Part shown: piece by piece, positions 1 to 10,454 of the stretch | Layout of the letters: each line of letters starts with the position of its first letter | Numbering within the stretch: the stretch's first letter is position 1 | Assembly: GCA_038503035.1 (NCBI GenBank) | Contig: JAVSML010019030.1 | Coordinates: 1 to 64,000, forward strand | Origin: Crocodylus rhombifer | Taxonomy: Eukaryota > Chordata > Crocodylia > Crocodylidae | DNA length: 64,000 bases | Direction: 5' to 3' | The notes under the pieces: generated by a model | Told to the model about the DNA's origin: nothing | The model's database searches: none | What the model saw: the letters and a program-made list of their open reading frames with translations, nothing else | Program-made: the position numbers and the translations under genes

Positions 1-2329
1 GGGGGGGGCACAGCCCCACCGGGGGGGACGCCTTGTTGGACCTAGTGCTGGCCACGGGCGACGACCTGGTGCAGGGGCTGCGGGTGCTCGACCACCTGGG
101 CGACAGCGATCGTCGCCTGCTGGGATTCACCATCCAGCGCAAGGTGGCAAAGGCATGCAGTAAGGCAGCGGCCCTAGATTTTAGGAGGGCGGACTTCAGC
201 GAGCTAAGGAGGATAGCTGGAGAAGCGCTGAGGTCCCGGAGGGGAGGGGAGCCAGGTGTCCAAGGAGAGTGGTCGCTCCTTAAGGAGACAATCCTCCAAG
301 CCCAAAGGAAGGTAATAACAACGAGGATCAAAGGGAGCAGGAGGGCACACAAGCCTCCGTGGCTCACCAAAAGCATCCGGGAATGTCTCCTTGCTAAAAG
401 GGAGGCAAACACCCGATGCAAAGAAGGGGTCATCACCAGGGAGGACTATTCTGTAGTTGCTCGGGGATGTAGGGGGGCAGTCAGGAAGGCCAAGGCAGAG
501 ATGGGACTGGGACTAGCTTCCCAGATTAAGGACAATAAGAAGTCCTTCTTTAAATACATAAGGGGTAAAAAGAAGGTCCCGGGTAATGTGGGGCCCTTGC
601 AGGACACGTTGGGAAATTTGGTCGTCACACCAGACGGCAAAGCCAACATATTTAATGATTTCTTTGCCTCCGTCTTCTTAAGTAGGGACCAGAACAGCCA
701 CCTCCCTGCTGGGCCCTCCTCGGGCCCCGGGGGAGGCACACCTGGGCCACGGGTTAGCGAGGATTTAGTTAGGCAGCTTCTGGAGGGGTTGGACGTATTC
801 AAGTCAGCCGGCCCGGATGATCTCCACCCTAGAGTTCTAAAGGAACTGGCCGAGGTCATTGCAAATCCCCTGGCACGGCTTTACGAGCACTCGTGGTGCT
901 CTGGTGAGGTACCGGAGGACTGGAAGAGGGCCAACGTGGTCCCCATCTTAAAAAAAGGCAGGAAGGAGGACCGGGGAAACTATAGGCCGGTTAGTCTTAT
1001 CTTGATCCTAGGCAAGCTGTTCGAGAAAATTATGCTGGCACACATGCAGGAGGGGCCAGCAGGAGACTGCATGCTTAGGGGCAACCAGCACGGGTTCATC
1101 AGTGGCAGGTCCTGTCAGACCAACCTGGTGGCCTTTTACGATCAGATCACCAGATCATTAGACGCAGGGGTAGCAGCGGATATCGTCTTCCTGGACTTTC
1201 GGGAGGCCTTCAACACTGTCTCTCACCCCGTTCTCATCAAGAAACGGGGACTGCGGTGTCAACACCCACACAGTCAAATGGGTCGCCAACTGGCTGGTGG
1301 GCCGCACCCAGAGAGCGGTGGTGGATGGGTCCTTCTCAACCTGGAAGGACGTGGGCAGTGGGGTCCCCCAGGGCTCGGTCCTCGGGCCCGCGCTGTTCAA
1401 CATCTTCATCAGTGATTTGGACGAGGGGGTAAAAAGCACCCTGTTCAAATCTGCTGATGACACTAAGATGTGGGGGGATGTGGGCACACTGGAAGGATGC
1501 AACAGGCTACAATCAGACCTAGACAGGTTACAGGGGTGGGTGGATGAGAATAGGATGGGTTTCAACACAGACAAGTGCAAGGTGCTGCACCTGGGGAGGA
1601 ACAACCGGCACCATACCTACAGGCTGGGGAGCTCCCCTCTTGTCAGCACGGAGGCGGAAAGGGATCTGGGGGTCATCATTGACTCCAAGATGAACACGGG
1701 CCGGCAGCGTGGGGACGCGGTCAGGAAGGCCAACTGCACCTTGTCCTGCATCCACAGATGCATCTCGAGCAGGGCCAGGGAGGTGATCCTCCCCCTCTAT
1801 GCGGCACTGGTCAGGCCGCAGCTGGAGTACTGCATCCAGCTCTGGGCACCGCACTTCAAGAGGGATGTGGACAGCATGGAGAGGGTCCAGAGGAGGCCAC
1901 TTGCATGATCAGGGGACAGCAGGGCAGGCCTTATGAGGAGAGGTGATGGGACCTGAACCTGTTCAGCCTCCAAAAGAGGAGGGGGGATCTTGTGGCCTGT
2001 TATAAACTAGTCAGGGGGGAATCAGCAGGCATTGGGAGAATCACTATTCCCCCCAGCACTGCCAGGAGTGACCAAGAATAATGGTCACAAGCTGGCAGGG
2101 GGTAGGTTTAGGCTGGATATCAGGAGGCGCCACTTCACCGTCAGGGCGGCTAGGATCTGGAACCAACTTCCAAGAGAAGTGGTGCTGGCTCCTACCCTGG
2201 GGGTCTTTAAGAGGAGGTTAGATGAACACCTGGTTGGAGTCGTTTGACCCCAGTACTCTTTCCTGCCATGGCAGGGGGTCGGACTGGATGATCTGCTCAG
2301 GTCCCTTCCGACCCTAGAAACTATGAAAC
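1..2329 (+). mobile_element. CR1 LINE, plus strand, 5' end cut by window edge
   Basis: A CR1 non-LTR retrotransposon is antisense to SBF1. It enters the window within the endonuclease part of ORF2 and ends with a CR1 tail (GGGTCGGACTGGATGATCTG, then a CCTTCCGACCCTAG block and CTATGAAACT) at about 2,329. The element belongs to a different subfamily from the minus-strand copies at 5,050 and 10,328: its RT and 3' end differ throughout. No target duplication can be read because the 5' end is outside. Confidence 0.95.
33..2250 (+). pseudogene. CR1 ORF2 (endonuclease C-terminus plus reverse transcriptase), broken
   Basis: The remains of the CR1 ORF2 polyprotein. 33-1,415 covers the end of the APE-type endonuclease (DLVLATGDD, LGDSDRR) and the first RT motifs (NYRPVSLI, HGFISGRSCQTNL, FLDFREAF). 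A frameshift near 1,250 moves the frame, and 1,297-1,908 carries SGVPQGSVLGP, SADDTKM and LGVIIDSKMN. A one-base deletion near 1,893 and a TGA at 1,944-1,946 follow, then another frame change before 2,032-2,247 (NGHKLAGGRFRLDIRR). Two key changes add to the breaks: the endonuclease SDH motif reads SDR, and the RT box FADD reads SADD, with the aspartates kept. The copy cannot encode an active protein. Confidence 0.93.
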
Positions 2330-2884
2330 TCCCCAATCCTGGTCTCTGATGCCATGCGGAGCAAGCTCACTGGTACCTGTGAGGCCAGGGCTCGAGGGGA
2401 CGGTGGGAGCTGGTTCTCAGGCTGCCCGCCTGACTCCGATATGGAAAAAATGCAACAGCCAAGCCCTCTAGAAGCTCGCTGGCCCCAACAAGTACGGCTC
2501 AGGAGCTGGGCAGTTTGGAGATTAAGTATATGGGGGTGGTTGGGGGGAAGTTTGCCACAGAGACACGCATGCTACAGAGCAGGTGCCGTTGCTCAGGCCA
2601 GACAGCCAGGTGCTACCAGGGAGGTCATGCACAGACCCGCCTGTTTTCTTCATTCCCGGTTGGGTTTGAGGCTGCAGAGGAGATCCTTCTCCACAGTGCT
2701 CCTGATGTGAGCAGGGATGCAGCTGCACAAAGCTGAATGCAGCTTTGCGAGCCATCAATAGAAGCATAAGGTGCAAGACACACGAGAGGTGATAGTGACT
2801 CTGCTCAGCACTGGCTGGGCCTTGGTCCAGCACAGCGTGCGCCGGTTTGGGCTCCCCGTTTAGAAGTGACGTGGAGAAAAGTCA
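2330..2884. other. SBF1 intron, unassigned sequence
   Basis: I see no gene or named repeat here. A short plus-strand reading frame at 2,354-2,710 has no recognisable motif. Confidence 0.5.
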
Positions 2885-3960
2885 GAGAGATGGCCAGAGG
2901 TGACAACCAAGATGATAAAGGTCATGGAAAGCAAGTCCTATGAGAAGAGGTGGAAGGAGCTGGGCATGTTCAGCTTGTGGAAAAGGTGCTTTAACAGGGG
3001 ACAGGAGAGCAGTTCTCAAAACCAGAAGGGCTGCCATGAAGAGGAAGTAAACCACCTCTTTTTCATCTCTGCAGAGAGCAGGACATGCAAGAATGGCTTG
3101 AAATTGCAGCAAAAAAGGGTCTGGATTGAATAATTGGGGGGAAAATGTCTTCGCTGTCAGAGCAGCAAGGCGGGGGAACAGACACCTAGGGAAGGTGTGG
3201 ACTCTCCTTCGCTGGAGGTGTTCAAGAAGAGGGTGAAGCATTGCTTAGGGATGACCTGGACTGGAGGAGCAACAGCTGGAAGCCCAGGAGATCACCCCAC
3301 TGGGAGATCAGGAGACATCTGCAGCCTGGAGTAGATGGATGTTGGGGAATGAAGCAGCAAAGGAGTGAAGTAGAGCTCCACAACTGGCCTGCGTATAAAA
3401 GATTAAAGCAACTGGGATAAGCTTATGGAGAGAAAGGATGGCACAGAGGGTGTTTGAGCTCTGTCCAGGAGAGCTGGGATATGTGGCTTCTGCTTGCTGT
3501 TCCCAGGCTGCAGAGCAGAGGGGAGGCTGCCTGGTTTTCCAGTTTCTGGAGTTTGCTGTTGCTACAAGGGGCCAAGAAAGAATTTTTCCCCCTCCTGTTG
3601 CTACAAATGTCAGGGATTTTTCCGTTCCCATAGAGGTGCTGGGTGCAGCCCAGGCTGGGGCTGGGGCTGGGCTGTGTCGATGCTGCTGCTGGCACCAACC
3701 CAGCAGGGTCCTCGCTGGAGGGTCTTGCCCCTGCGCTCAGGCTCAGCCCAACGCTGCACTGGGGGCAGGAAGAGATTTCCTCCCTGCTCAGACTGGTTGC
3801 ACTGGGGGGTTTTGCCTTCCTCTACAGCAGGGGCACAGCCTGGACCTGGGCTCTCTGCAGTGCCCATGACCTCCCTGGGAGAAGCAGGACGTTGGCCACC
3901 CTGACCCCCTTGCTCCTTCCTGCCCCCAAAGCAGCAGGACAGTGACAGAGGCCTTGTCTG
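2885..3960 (+). mobile_element. CR1-related LINE 3' half with long 3' UTR (plus-strand copy)
   Basis: The first part (2,885-3,260) is a decayed ORF2 C-terminus: GMFSLWKR, GCHEEEVNHLFF and DSPSLEVFKKRVKH in changing frames. It corresponds to the GCHKEERKPLFSL and SPSLEVL peptides readable on the minus strand at 16,205-16,546. The second part (about 3,630-3,960) is the GC-rich 3' UTR segment shared by copies at 24.6, 26.2, 33.4, 36.1, 38.5, 42.2 and 46.9 kb, with common words GGAGGGTCTTGCCCCTG, GCTCAGGCTCAGCCCAA and GAAGAGATTTCC. The CR1-like terminal GGTTGGACTGGATGTGACC is missing, so the 3' end is lost at the junction with the LTR-like segment. Confidence 0.75.
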
Positions 3961-4149
3961 CAAGCTCCACCTGGGGCAAGTCTGGGCATTCCTGATCTTT
4001 CAGGCACGGTGCCTGTGGCGGGCCAGTAGGGGGTGCTCCTGTGTTGAGCCGCCCACCTCCCTGAGCCTGACCACCTGCCAGGCTCCGAGTGGCTCCCTGG
4101 GGCGCCTCACATCTGGCTGACCCCCTTCCTGGAGCACACTCGCTAGTCT

Positions 4150-4951
4150 GGGGTAACGTACTGCCACCACCCCGAGAAGGGACTGTCTCGGCCCTCTGTC
4201 CTCGGGGAAACACAGGCCTAAAGTCCTATGGGTACTCGACCCAGTACAGGCACTTGGGGCACTTCCCCAAGTTGGGGGCCAAAAGGAAAGCCTCCCTTAG
4301 TCTGCAGACTTAAGGGGCCTCTTAGGCATAATTTAGACCCACCCCTCAATAAGTCTCCCACACTGGTCTCAAAGGAGAACTTTACTGATTACAGGGGTAC
4401 GGTGAAAATAGGGTACAAGATTGTGCAATATCCTAGAAATCCTAAAGAGCAAACAGTCTGGCTGAGGTAGCCTTTTGATCACGCATCTGAGTTACTGCCA
4501 GCTAGAGATCTATCAGATCTCGAGTAGCTTACTCACAAGCATCTTCCAAAGGCTGGAGAAATCCCCTCTGGAGGCAGGCCGTTTCTAGCTCGTGAGTTTT
4601 GGGGGAGAGAGCCAGTTTCAGATGGTCAAGCTCCTCTGAGTCCCCCGCATGGCTGCTTCCCCACCCCGCGGGCAGTCCTAACTTATATAGCCCCTGTGAC
4701 CTCATTCACCTGGTCCAGTGGAGGCCAGCTCCGGTTGGCTGTCAGCCAACCAATTTCAAATACATCACTAGTTGCCGGGCAGACTCTAGCCCCCGAAGGT
4801 AGATGTCCCTCACCCAGGTAGCTGATACCAGTCATGTAAGCAGAAGGAGCAGGTCCCCCCTCCCTCAGGACTGGAGCCAGCTCAGGTTACCTAAAGAGAC
4901 AGGGTAAGAGTGTGCCTCCTCTGCTGGGCCCGTCCTAATCACACTGTCACA
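4150..4951 (-). mobile_element. Possible solo LTR or LTR-leader fragment with TATA promoter
   Basis: On the minus strand this segment starts TGTGACA (4,951-4,945), a common start for sauropsid ERV LTRs. It has an ATTGG box (4,754-4,750), a perfect 19-nt palindrome (4,733-4,751, arms GGTTGGCTG/CAGCCAACC) and TATATAAG at 4,689-4,682, about 60 nt after the ATTGG box. The remainder is moderately AT-rich compared with the surroundings. It is followed towards 3,960 by GGTGGTGGCAG and a GC-rich leader-like stretch. No gag, pol or env reading frame is present. The 3' boundary is a guess; a degenerate host promoter is an alternative. Confidence 0.35.
4682..4754 (-). promoter_or_regulatory. CCAAT/Y-box plus TATA pair with palindrome
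   Basis: On the minus strand, ATTGG (4,754-4,750) is followed by the palindrome and then by GGGGCTATATAAGT, with TATATAAG at 4,689-4,682. The order and spacing fit a polymerase II core promoter such as an LTR U3. Any transcript would run towards lower coordinates, the same direction as SBF1. Confidence 0.35.
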
Positions 4952-5127
4952 GGGCAGAGATTTTGGGGAGAAACAAAGGGGGATTCCTGCTACACTGCCC
5001 ATCTGTTATGCAAGAGGGTTTTACACAAAGTCTTTAAGATGAAGTTAGATTTCATAGATTTCATAGACATCAGGGCTGGAAGGGACCTCGGGAGATCAAC
5101 AAGTCCAGCCCCCCGCCCAAAGGGCAG

Positions 5128-7936
5128 GAAGTCAGCTGGGGTCATAGGCTCCCAGCAAGATAAGCATCCAATTTACTCTTGAAGGTGTCCAATGTAGGTG
5201 CTTGAACCACCTCCGATGGCAGACTGTTCCAGACCTTGGGGGCTCGGACAGTAAAGAAATTCTTCCTTATGTCCAGCCTGAAACGGTCTTGCAGGAGTTT
5301 GTGACCGTTCGACCTCGTCATCCCTTGGGGCGCTCTGGTGAACAGACGTTCCCCCAGATCCTGGTGGTCACCCTGATAAACTTATAGGCAGCCACCAGAT
5401 CACCCCTGAGCCTGCGCTTTTCCAGGCTGAAGAGTCCCATGGCTCTAGGCCTATCATCGTAAGATCTGTTTTCCTGACCTCTGATCATGCGCGTGGCTCT
5501 CCTCTGGACTCTCTCAAGCTTCTCCACATCCTTTTTGAATTGTGGAGCCCAAAACTGGACGCAGTACTCCAGCTGCGGCCTCACCAAGGCCGAGTACAAG
5601 GGGAGAATGACGTCTCAAGATTTGCTTGAGAAGCATCTGTGGATTCAAGCCAGCGTTTTGGCCGCTTTGCTAGCCGCAGCATCGCATTGCAGGCTCATGT
5701 TCATCTTGTGGTCAATGATGACCCCCAAGTCTCTTTCTTCTGTAGTGCTAACCAACGTAGCACTGCCGAACCTATAAGAAAGCTGCAGGTTTTTCTTCCC
5801 AAGGTGGAGAACCTTGCATTTTTCGGTGTTAAACACCATCAGGTTATCGTCCGCCCATTTGCTGAGCTTGTCCAGGTCAGCCTGGATCACCCGCCTGTCT
5901 TCTGGCATGGATGCTTTGCCCCAAAGTTTGGTGTCATCGGCGAACTTGGCCAGTCCACTCCTGACTCCAATGTCCACATCGTTAATGAAGATGTTGAACA
6001 GGATGGGTCCCAGGACAGAGCCTTGAGGGACCCCACTGGTCACAGGGCACCACGATGAGTGACTGCCATCGATTACAACCCTCTGGGTCCGACCACGGAG
6101 TCAATTTCCCATCCAGCGGATCGTGGTGGAGCCAAGGCCACAACTGGCCAGTTTGGCCAAGAGGTGATCATGGGATACCAGATCAAAAGCTTTTTTGAAG
6201 TCAAGATATATGACATCAATCTCTTCTCCCTCGTCCAGGTGATAGGTCACCTGGTCATAGAAGGAAATGAGATTGGTCAAACAAGACCTACCCGCAACAA
6301 ACCCGTGCTGGCTATCCCTTAGGATGTTAGCCTGGGCCAGTCCCTCAAGGATGGCCTCCTTAATAAACTTTTCTAGGATCTTCCCCAGGATAGAAGTCAG
6401 GCTAATGGGCCTGTAGTTAGCCGGATCCACTCTCCTCCCTTTCTTGAAGATTGGCATCACATTGGCCGTCTTCCAGTCTTCGGGCACTGCACCAGAGCGC
6501 CAGGAGTTTTCAAAGACCCGTGCCAGGGGCTGAGCTATGACGTTCGCCAGCCCCTTGAGTGCCCTGGGGTGCAGGTTGTCAGGGCCAGCTGACCTGAAGG
6601 TATCCAGCTTCTCAAGGTGTTCCTTCACGAGGTCAGCTTCAATGGAGGGTAAGGGATCTCCCTCACCCAGGCCTCCCTGACCCACAGTGGCCAGGGGCAT
6701 CCCATGGAACTGGCGAAAAACTGGGGCAAAGTACCCATTTAGCAAGTTCGCTTTTTCCTGCATGTTGGATGTCAGTTGTCCTATCTGGTTTAGCAGGGGT
6801 CCAACGTTGCCCTTGCTCTTCCTCCGGCTCCCCACATATCTGAAAAAGGACTTTTTGTTGTCCTTGATGCTTGAAGCTAGTTGGAGTTCAGTTGCAGCCT
6901 TGGCTTTCCTGGTTTGCTCCCTGCAGGACCGGACCAGTGCAGAATAATCCTCCTTGGAGGTGAATCCCGTCCTCCATCCTTTGTAGGCTTTCCTTTTTAG
7001 CCACAGTAGGTCCGCTAGGTCCCTGGAGAGCCAGGGGGGCTGCTGTGCCTTCTTGCTGCCTTTCCTCCGTGTTGGAATAGATTTAGCTTGTGCACTGAGG
7101 ATCGCTTCCTTGAGAAGCAACCACTCTTCTTGAACTCCCATCTCCCTGGGGTCACGGTCCCTGAGGGCCTGACCGACTAGCCTCTTAAGCTTGTCAAAGT
7201 CGGCTTTTCTGAAGTCAAGGACTTCTGTGTTGCTGACTGACTTGCCAGCTTTACGGCGGATGGTGAAGGTGATCAGCTCGTGGTCGCTGTCACCCAGCTT
7301 CCCATCGATCACTAGGTCACCGATTAGGTCGTCTCCCGTAGCCAGTACCAGGTCGAGCAGCGCTTTGCCTCTCGTTGGCCCACAGACTTCTTGAGTCAGG
7401 TAGAGGTCATCCACGCATGAGAGAAAGCTTTGTGCCCGCTCAGATTTAGCTGAGTGATCTTCCCACGAGATGTCCGGGTAAGTGAAGTCACCCATGACAA
7501 CCAAGGTCCTGGAGCAAGCGGCCTCAGTCAGTTCCCGGGCGAACTCCTGGTCAAGCTCGGGACTTTGACTGGGAGGTCTGTAGTAGACTCCCACCGTTGT
7601 GTCCCCTGTGCCGAATTCCCCACAAATTTTTACCCAGAGGGTCTCTAGCCGTCCATGCTGGTCGCCAACATCAGCTTGCAGGGACATGTAGCTTTCCTTC
7701 ACATAGAGAGCTACACCCCCGCCCCTTTTGTCAACACGATCCCTCCTGTGCAGGGTACAGCCCTCTATCCCCGTGGTCCAGTCATGGGTGGAGTCCCACC
7801 AGGTCTCCGTTATCCCAATGACATCGTATTTCTTTGCACTGAGCAGGAGGACGAGCTCGTCCTGCTTGTTGCCCAGGCTCCTGGCATTAGTGTACAGGCA
7901 GGCAAGTGTGCCCTTGGGGGCTCTTGCCTTGCCCAC
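5128..7936 (-). pseudogene. CR1 ORF2, APE endonuclease and reverse transcriptase, few lesions
   Basis: The ORF2 frame opens at the Met at 7,936. Endonuclease motifs in order: LYTNARSL, ITETWWD, GGGVALYV, YYRPP, GDFTYPDISW and LGDSDHE. The usual Asn of the GDFN motif is Thr here. RT motifs: MPIFKKGRR, NYRPISLTSILGK, HGFVAGRSCLTNL, YLDFKKAFD, SGVPQGSVLGP and FADDTKLWG, all intact. The frame runs unshifted from 7,936 to 5,318 and is broken only by three TGA codons: 6,101-6,103 (a Trp position), 5,645-5,647 (a Cys position) and one near 5,609. A single frameshift near 5,320 precedes the conserved C-terminus (NGHKLLQDRFRLDIRK, TFKSKLDAYLAG). The normal role is target-primed reverse transcription of CR1 RNA. 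Confidence 0.93.
6629..6868 (-). repeat. 240-bp tract nearly identical to 11,481-11,720
   Basis: Reading both stretches base by base gives one difference in 240 (A at 6,669 against G at 11,521) and no gap. On the 6,869 side at least eight of the next 32 bases differ. On the other side the next 60 bases hold many substitutions and a length change (CCTGGGGTGCAGG against CCTTAGGTGTAACC). The tract covers the ORF2 linker between endonuclease and RT. See the first finding. Confidence 0.95.
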
Positions 7937-8064
7937 AGATTGTGCCAGGGCTGGGGCAGGGGTGGGCTCCCTTAAGTGCTCCCTTAAGTGCCTTGGTCCG
8001 CTGGCTTTGCAAGGGTCACTCAGCGGGCCAGCAGGGGCAGTCGTCCCCCCATCCCCCAGCGGGC

Positions 8065-8815
8065 TTAGTTTAAAGCCCGGTGGAGCAGGTCAGCCAGCCT
8101 GGCTGAGAAGAGCCCCCTCCCCAGGGGAGAGAGGTGGAGGGCATCTCTTCCCAGCAGCTCGCTGCCTCTCTCACCAAAGAGCGGGCTGTGGTCATGGAAG
8201 CCAAACCCTTCCCGATGGCACCAGCGCCGCAGTCTTTGGTTCACTGCGTGGATCCTCCTCTCCCTCCTCAGCCCATAGCCCGAGACTGGGAGGATCGAGG
8301 AAAACACCACCTGAGCTCCCAGACCCCTAAGCCCCACTCCCAACTCCCTGTAGCGCCTCATGACCTGGCTGGGGGTGCTCCGAGCCGTGTCATTGGTGCC
8401 CACGTGAATAAGGAGCATGGGGTAGTGGTCTGTGGGCCGGAGGAGCTGCGGGATCCTCTCCGCAGTGTCTCGGATGCGGGCCCCCGGGAAGCAGCAGACT
8501 TCCCGGGCTAAGGGGTCGGGGCAGCAGATTGCCCCTCAGTGTCCCGCAGCATGGAGTCTCCCACAACAAACACCTTTCCCTTTGTCTTGGGGAGAGCGGG
8601 GCCAGTAGCTGTGGTTGAGCCTGGGTTGCCTGCGGGAGCCGGCAACTGCGCGGGCTGTGCTGGGGCTGCAAGAGGTGCGAACCTGTTGCTAAGCTAAGGC
8701 GAGGGGGGGCCTTGGTGTGGCAGACCTTCGGGCCCTTGACCACCTCGGTCCATGCCCCTGACTGGGCAGAGCGGGGTTTGCTCCCTCCCAAACACTTGTC
8801 TGCGACGGGTTCAAC
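8065..8815 (-). pseudogene. CR1 ORF1 with SGNH-esterase-like domain, one frameshift
   Basis: ORF1 of the same element. A proline/alanine-rich N-terminal part (AWTEVVKGPK, KAPPRLSL) leads into KGKVFVVGDSMLRD at about 8,590-8,550, the block I GDS motif of SGNH hydrolases. A frameshift at about 8,510-8,535 precedes LAREVCCFPGARI. The 8,418-8,065 frame then gives MLLIHVGTNDTARS (block III GxND), ILPVSGYGLRRERR, and finally RDALHLSPLGRG (block V DxxH) before LLHRALN and stop. Esterase domains are known in ORF1 of some CR1/L2-clade elements (established knowledge). All three diagnostic SGNH blocks are still readable here. Confidence 0.85.
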
Positions 8816-8837
8816 GGGGTGCATCCTGCCCTGAACA

Positions 8838-8885
8838 GAGGGTTGGGTTGGACTGGACGTGACCTCCAGAGGCCCTGCCAGCCCC
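8838..8885 (+). mobile_element. CR1 3' tail fragment
   Basis: GGGTTGGGTTGGACTGGACG followed by TGACCTCCAGAGGCCCTGCC matches the terminal CR1 block in plus orientation. It abuts the 5' side of the minus-strand CR1 at 5,050-8,835, so the larger element probably lost its 5' end here or inserted next to an older tail. Confidence 0.7.
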
Positions 8886-9240
8886 AGCTTGACTCCGGAA
8901 GGCCAGTTTGGCACAGCTTATATAAGAGCATCTGCACGAGGGGTTTACGAGCAGAAGTTTGTTGTGAGCATAGGTTATAGTTCGATGAAAGACCGTGCCG
9001 CGGTGTCTCTGGCCCATACACAGGTTTATGAGGCCACTGAACCCATGACAAGCAGTAAAACCCACAGTGAACAAACAGCTCCCGGGCTGACCCAGGGACA
9101 CGGCACTGGGGAGGTTTCATGGACTGTGACAGCACAGATGTGGCCGAAGGCATCAACAAGCTTGTGAAACATCTGTTCATCTCGTATGGCTAATCCTGGC
9201 ATCCGTGGTGCCATTGAAAGAATCTTATGGCACCATGGTG
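8886..9240. other. SBF1 intron, unassigned
   Basis: I find no recognisable coding or repeat signature. The end, GGTGGAGGATCCCTGATCT near 9,236-9,254, loosely resembles a transposon terminus but has no visible partner. Confidence 0.4.
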
Positions 9241-9244
9241 GAGG

Positions 9245-9535
9245 ATCCCTGATCTAGAGTGATCTATCCCCTTGCTGTACCCTCCCTGCATCCAGTACCA
9301 CATGGATGTCAGAACCAGCATCTTTGACTGTTGTTTAATAGCTACCAATGGATCCATTATCCATGAACACAGCTGGTCCCTTTTTGAGCCTGCTGTGTTA
9401 TCGGCTTTGGCTGCCTCCTGCAGCAGTGAGTTCCACAAATTATCAACACGCTGCACAAAAAAGTCCTCTCTCTTGTTAGTTTTAAACCTGTCACCTGCTA
9501 ATTTCAGCAGGTGAGCCCTAGTTCTAGTGTCCTGG
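9245..9535 (-). mobile_element. Old CR1/L3-like LINE C-terminus and 3' UTR fragment
   Basis: On the minus strand the reading frame gives TRTRAHLLKLAGDRFKTNKR, then EDFFVQRVDNLWNSLL and later LCSWIMDPLVAI. This is the pattern of the C-terminal end of CR1/L3-type ORF2 (RxHxxKL, RxxFFxQRVVNxWNSLP), followed by its 3' UTR. It is a fragment, older than the adjacent CR1 copies. Confidence 0.6.
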
Positions 9536-9538
9536 GAC

Positions 9539-9905
9539 TTCAAATCACAGATGAGGGCTGGAAGGGAGCCCAGGAGGTAAAACCTAATCCAACCGCCTGC
9601 TCAAAGCAGGACCAGCCCCAACTACGTCATCCCAGCCAGGGCTTTTTCTATCCAGGTCTTCAACACCTCCAAGGATGGAGAGTCCACCTCCTCTCTGGGT
9701 AACCTGTTCCAGTGCTTTACTACCATCCTGGTGGGAAAGTTTTTCCTAATATCTTACCTCAACTTCCCATTGCTCCTTGTCCTGTCATCTCCCCCCGCTG
9801 AGAACAGTCCAGCTCCATCCTCTTTGCAGCCACCCTGCAGGGAGTTGAAGGCTGCTATTAAATCCTCTCTCAGTCTTCTCTTCTCCAGATTTCTCGAACA
9901 ACAGT
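9539..9905 (-). mobile_element. CR1 LINE 3' end, 5'-truncated
   Basis: The low-coordinate end reads AATCACAGATGAGGGCTGGA with a following CTGCTCAAAGCAGGACCAGC, the reverse complement of a CR1 tail. The minus strand then gives [14 protein letters not shown], the usual CR1 C-terminal peptide, up to about 9,905. Typical short, 5'-truncated insertion. Confidence 0.85.
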
Positions 9906-10327
9906 TTGCTTCATGATTATATTGCTCTCTATGAAGAGCCCTTGTGGAGTCCTGGAGTTTTCTGTGCTTGGTGCTCACAGGAGCAGGATCTCTGCCTCTC
10001 CGCCTGCCTCAGGGGGGATGCAGTGACAGACAGAGCTGCAGGAGCTACAGGGACCCCAGGGTTCACTAGTCTCCCTGCCTGGGTGGGGAGTGCCCATGTC
10101 CTGGCCCCAACAGCAGGTGATCTTTGTGGGTAGCAGGACGCATCTGAGCTGAGGTCAGGGTGCTGAATGGACGCTGTGCTCAGATGCTCTCTATCATTGC
10201 GGGTGGCTTCCCCGTTTCCTTCAACAGCTGTGCCAGCAAATCCTTCCTTTGCCACTGCTGCCCTGTCCTCTGTTGGCTCAGCTCCACTCCTCAGCCTTTT
10301 TAACTCCTCTCCTGTCTGGACAAGGTG
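9906..10327. other. SBF1 intron, unassigned
   Basis: This separates the CR1 fragments. I see no coding or repeat signal beyond ordinary GC-rich sequence. Confidence 0.4.
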
Positions 10328-10454
10328 TCGTCGTAAGGTCTGTTTTCCTGACCTCTGATCATGCGCGTGGCTCTTCCCTGCACTCTCTCAAGCTTCTCCA
10401 CATCCTTTTTGAATTGTGGAGCCCAAAACTGGACACAGTACTCCAGCTGTGGCC

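Larger units (their letters stand above)
5050..8835 (-). mobile_element. Near-complete CR1 LINE, minus strand, with ORF1 and ORF2
   Basis: This is the best-preserved retrotransposon in the window, in the sense orientation within an SBF1 intron. Its 3' end (low coordinates) carries the CR1 tail TTCATAGATTTCATAGA at 5,050-5,066. Going upstream come the ORF2 C-terminus, RT, endonuclease (start Met at 7,936), a 130-nt spacer and ORF1 with an SGNH-esterase domain ending at 8,065. ORF1 can be followed to about 8,815, where a foreign plus-strand CR1 tail (8,838-8,885) begins, so the true 5' UTR is missing. The break count is low for its length, which suggests a relatively young insertion. Confidence 0.93.

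Noticed and set aside
5645..6043. Separate 132-codon gene with FADDTKLWG
   Set aside because: It is in the same frame as the 6,101-7,936 CR1 ORF2 and separated from it by one TGA, so it is part of that ORF2 and not an independent gene.
8935..9180. Possible retroviral-like segment with ATAAACCTGTGTATGGGCC on the minus strand
   Set aside because: A single suggestive AATAAA-like phrase without matching LTR ends, primer-binding site or coding sequence.
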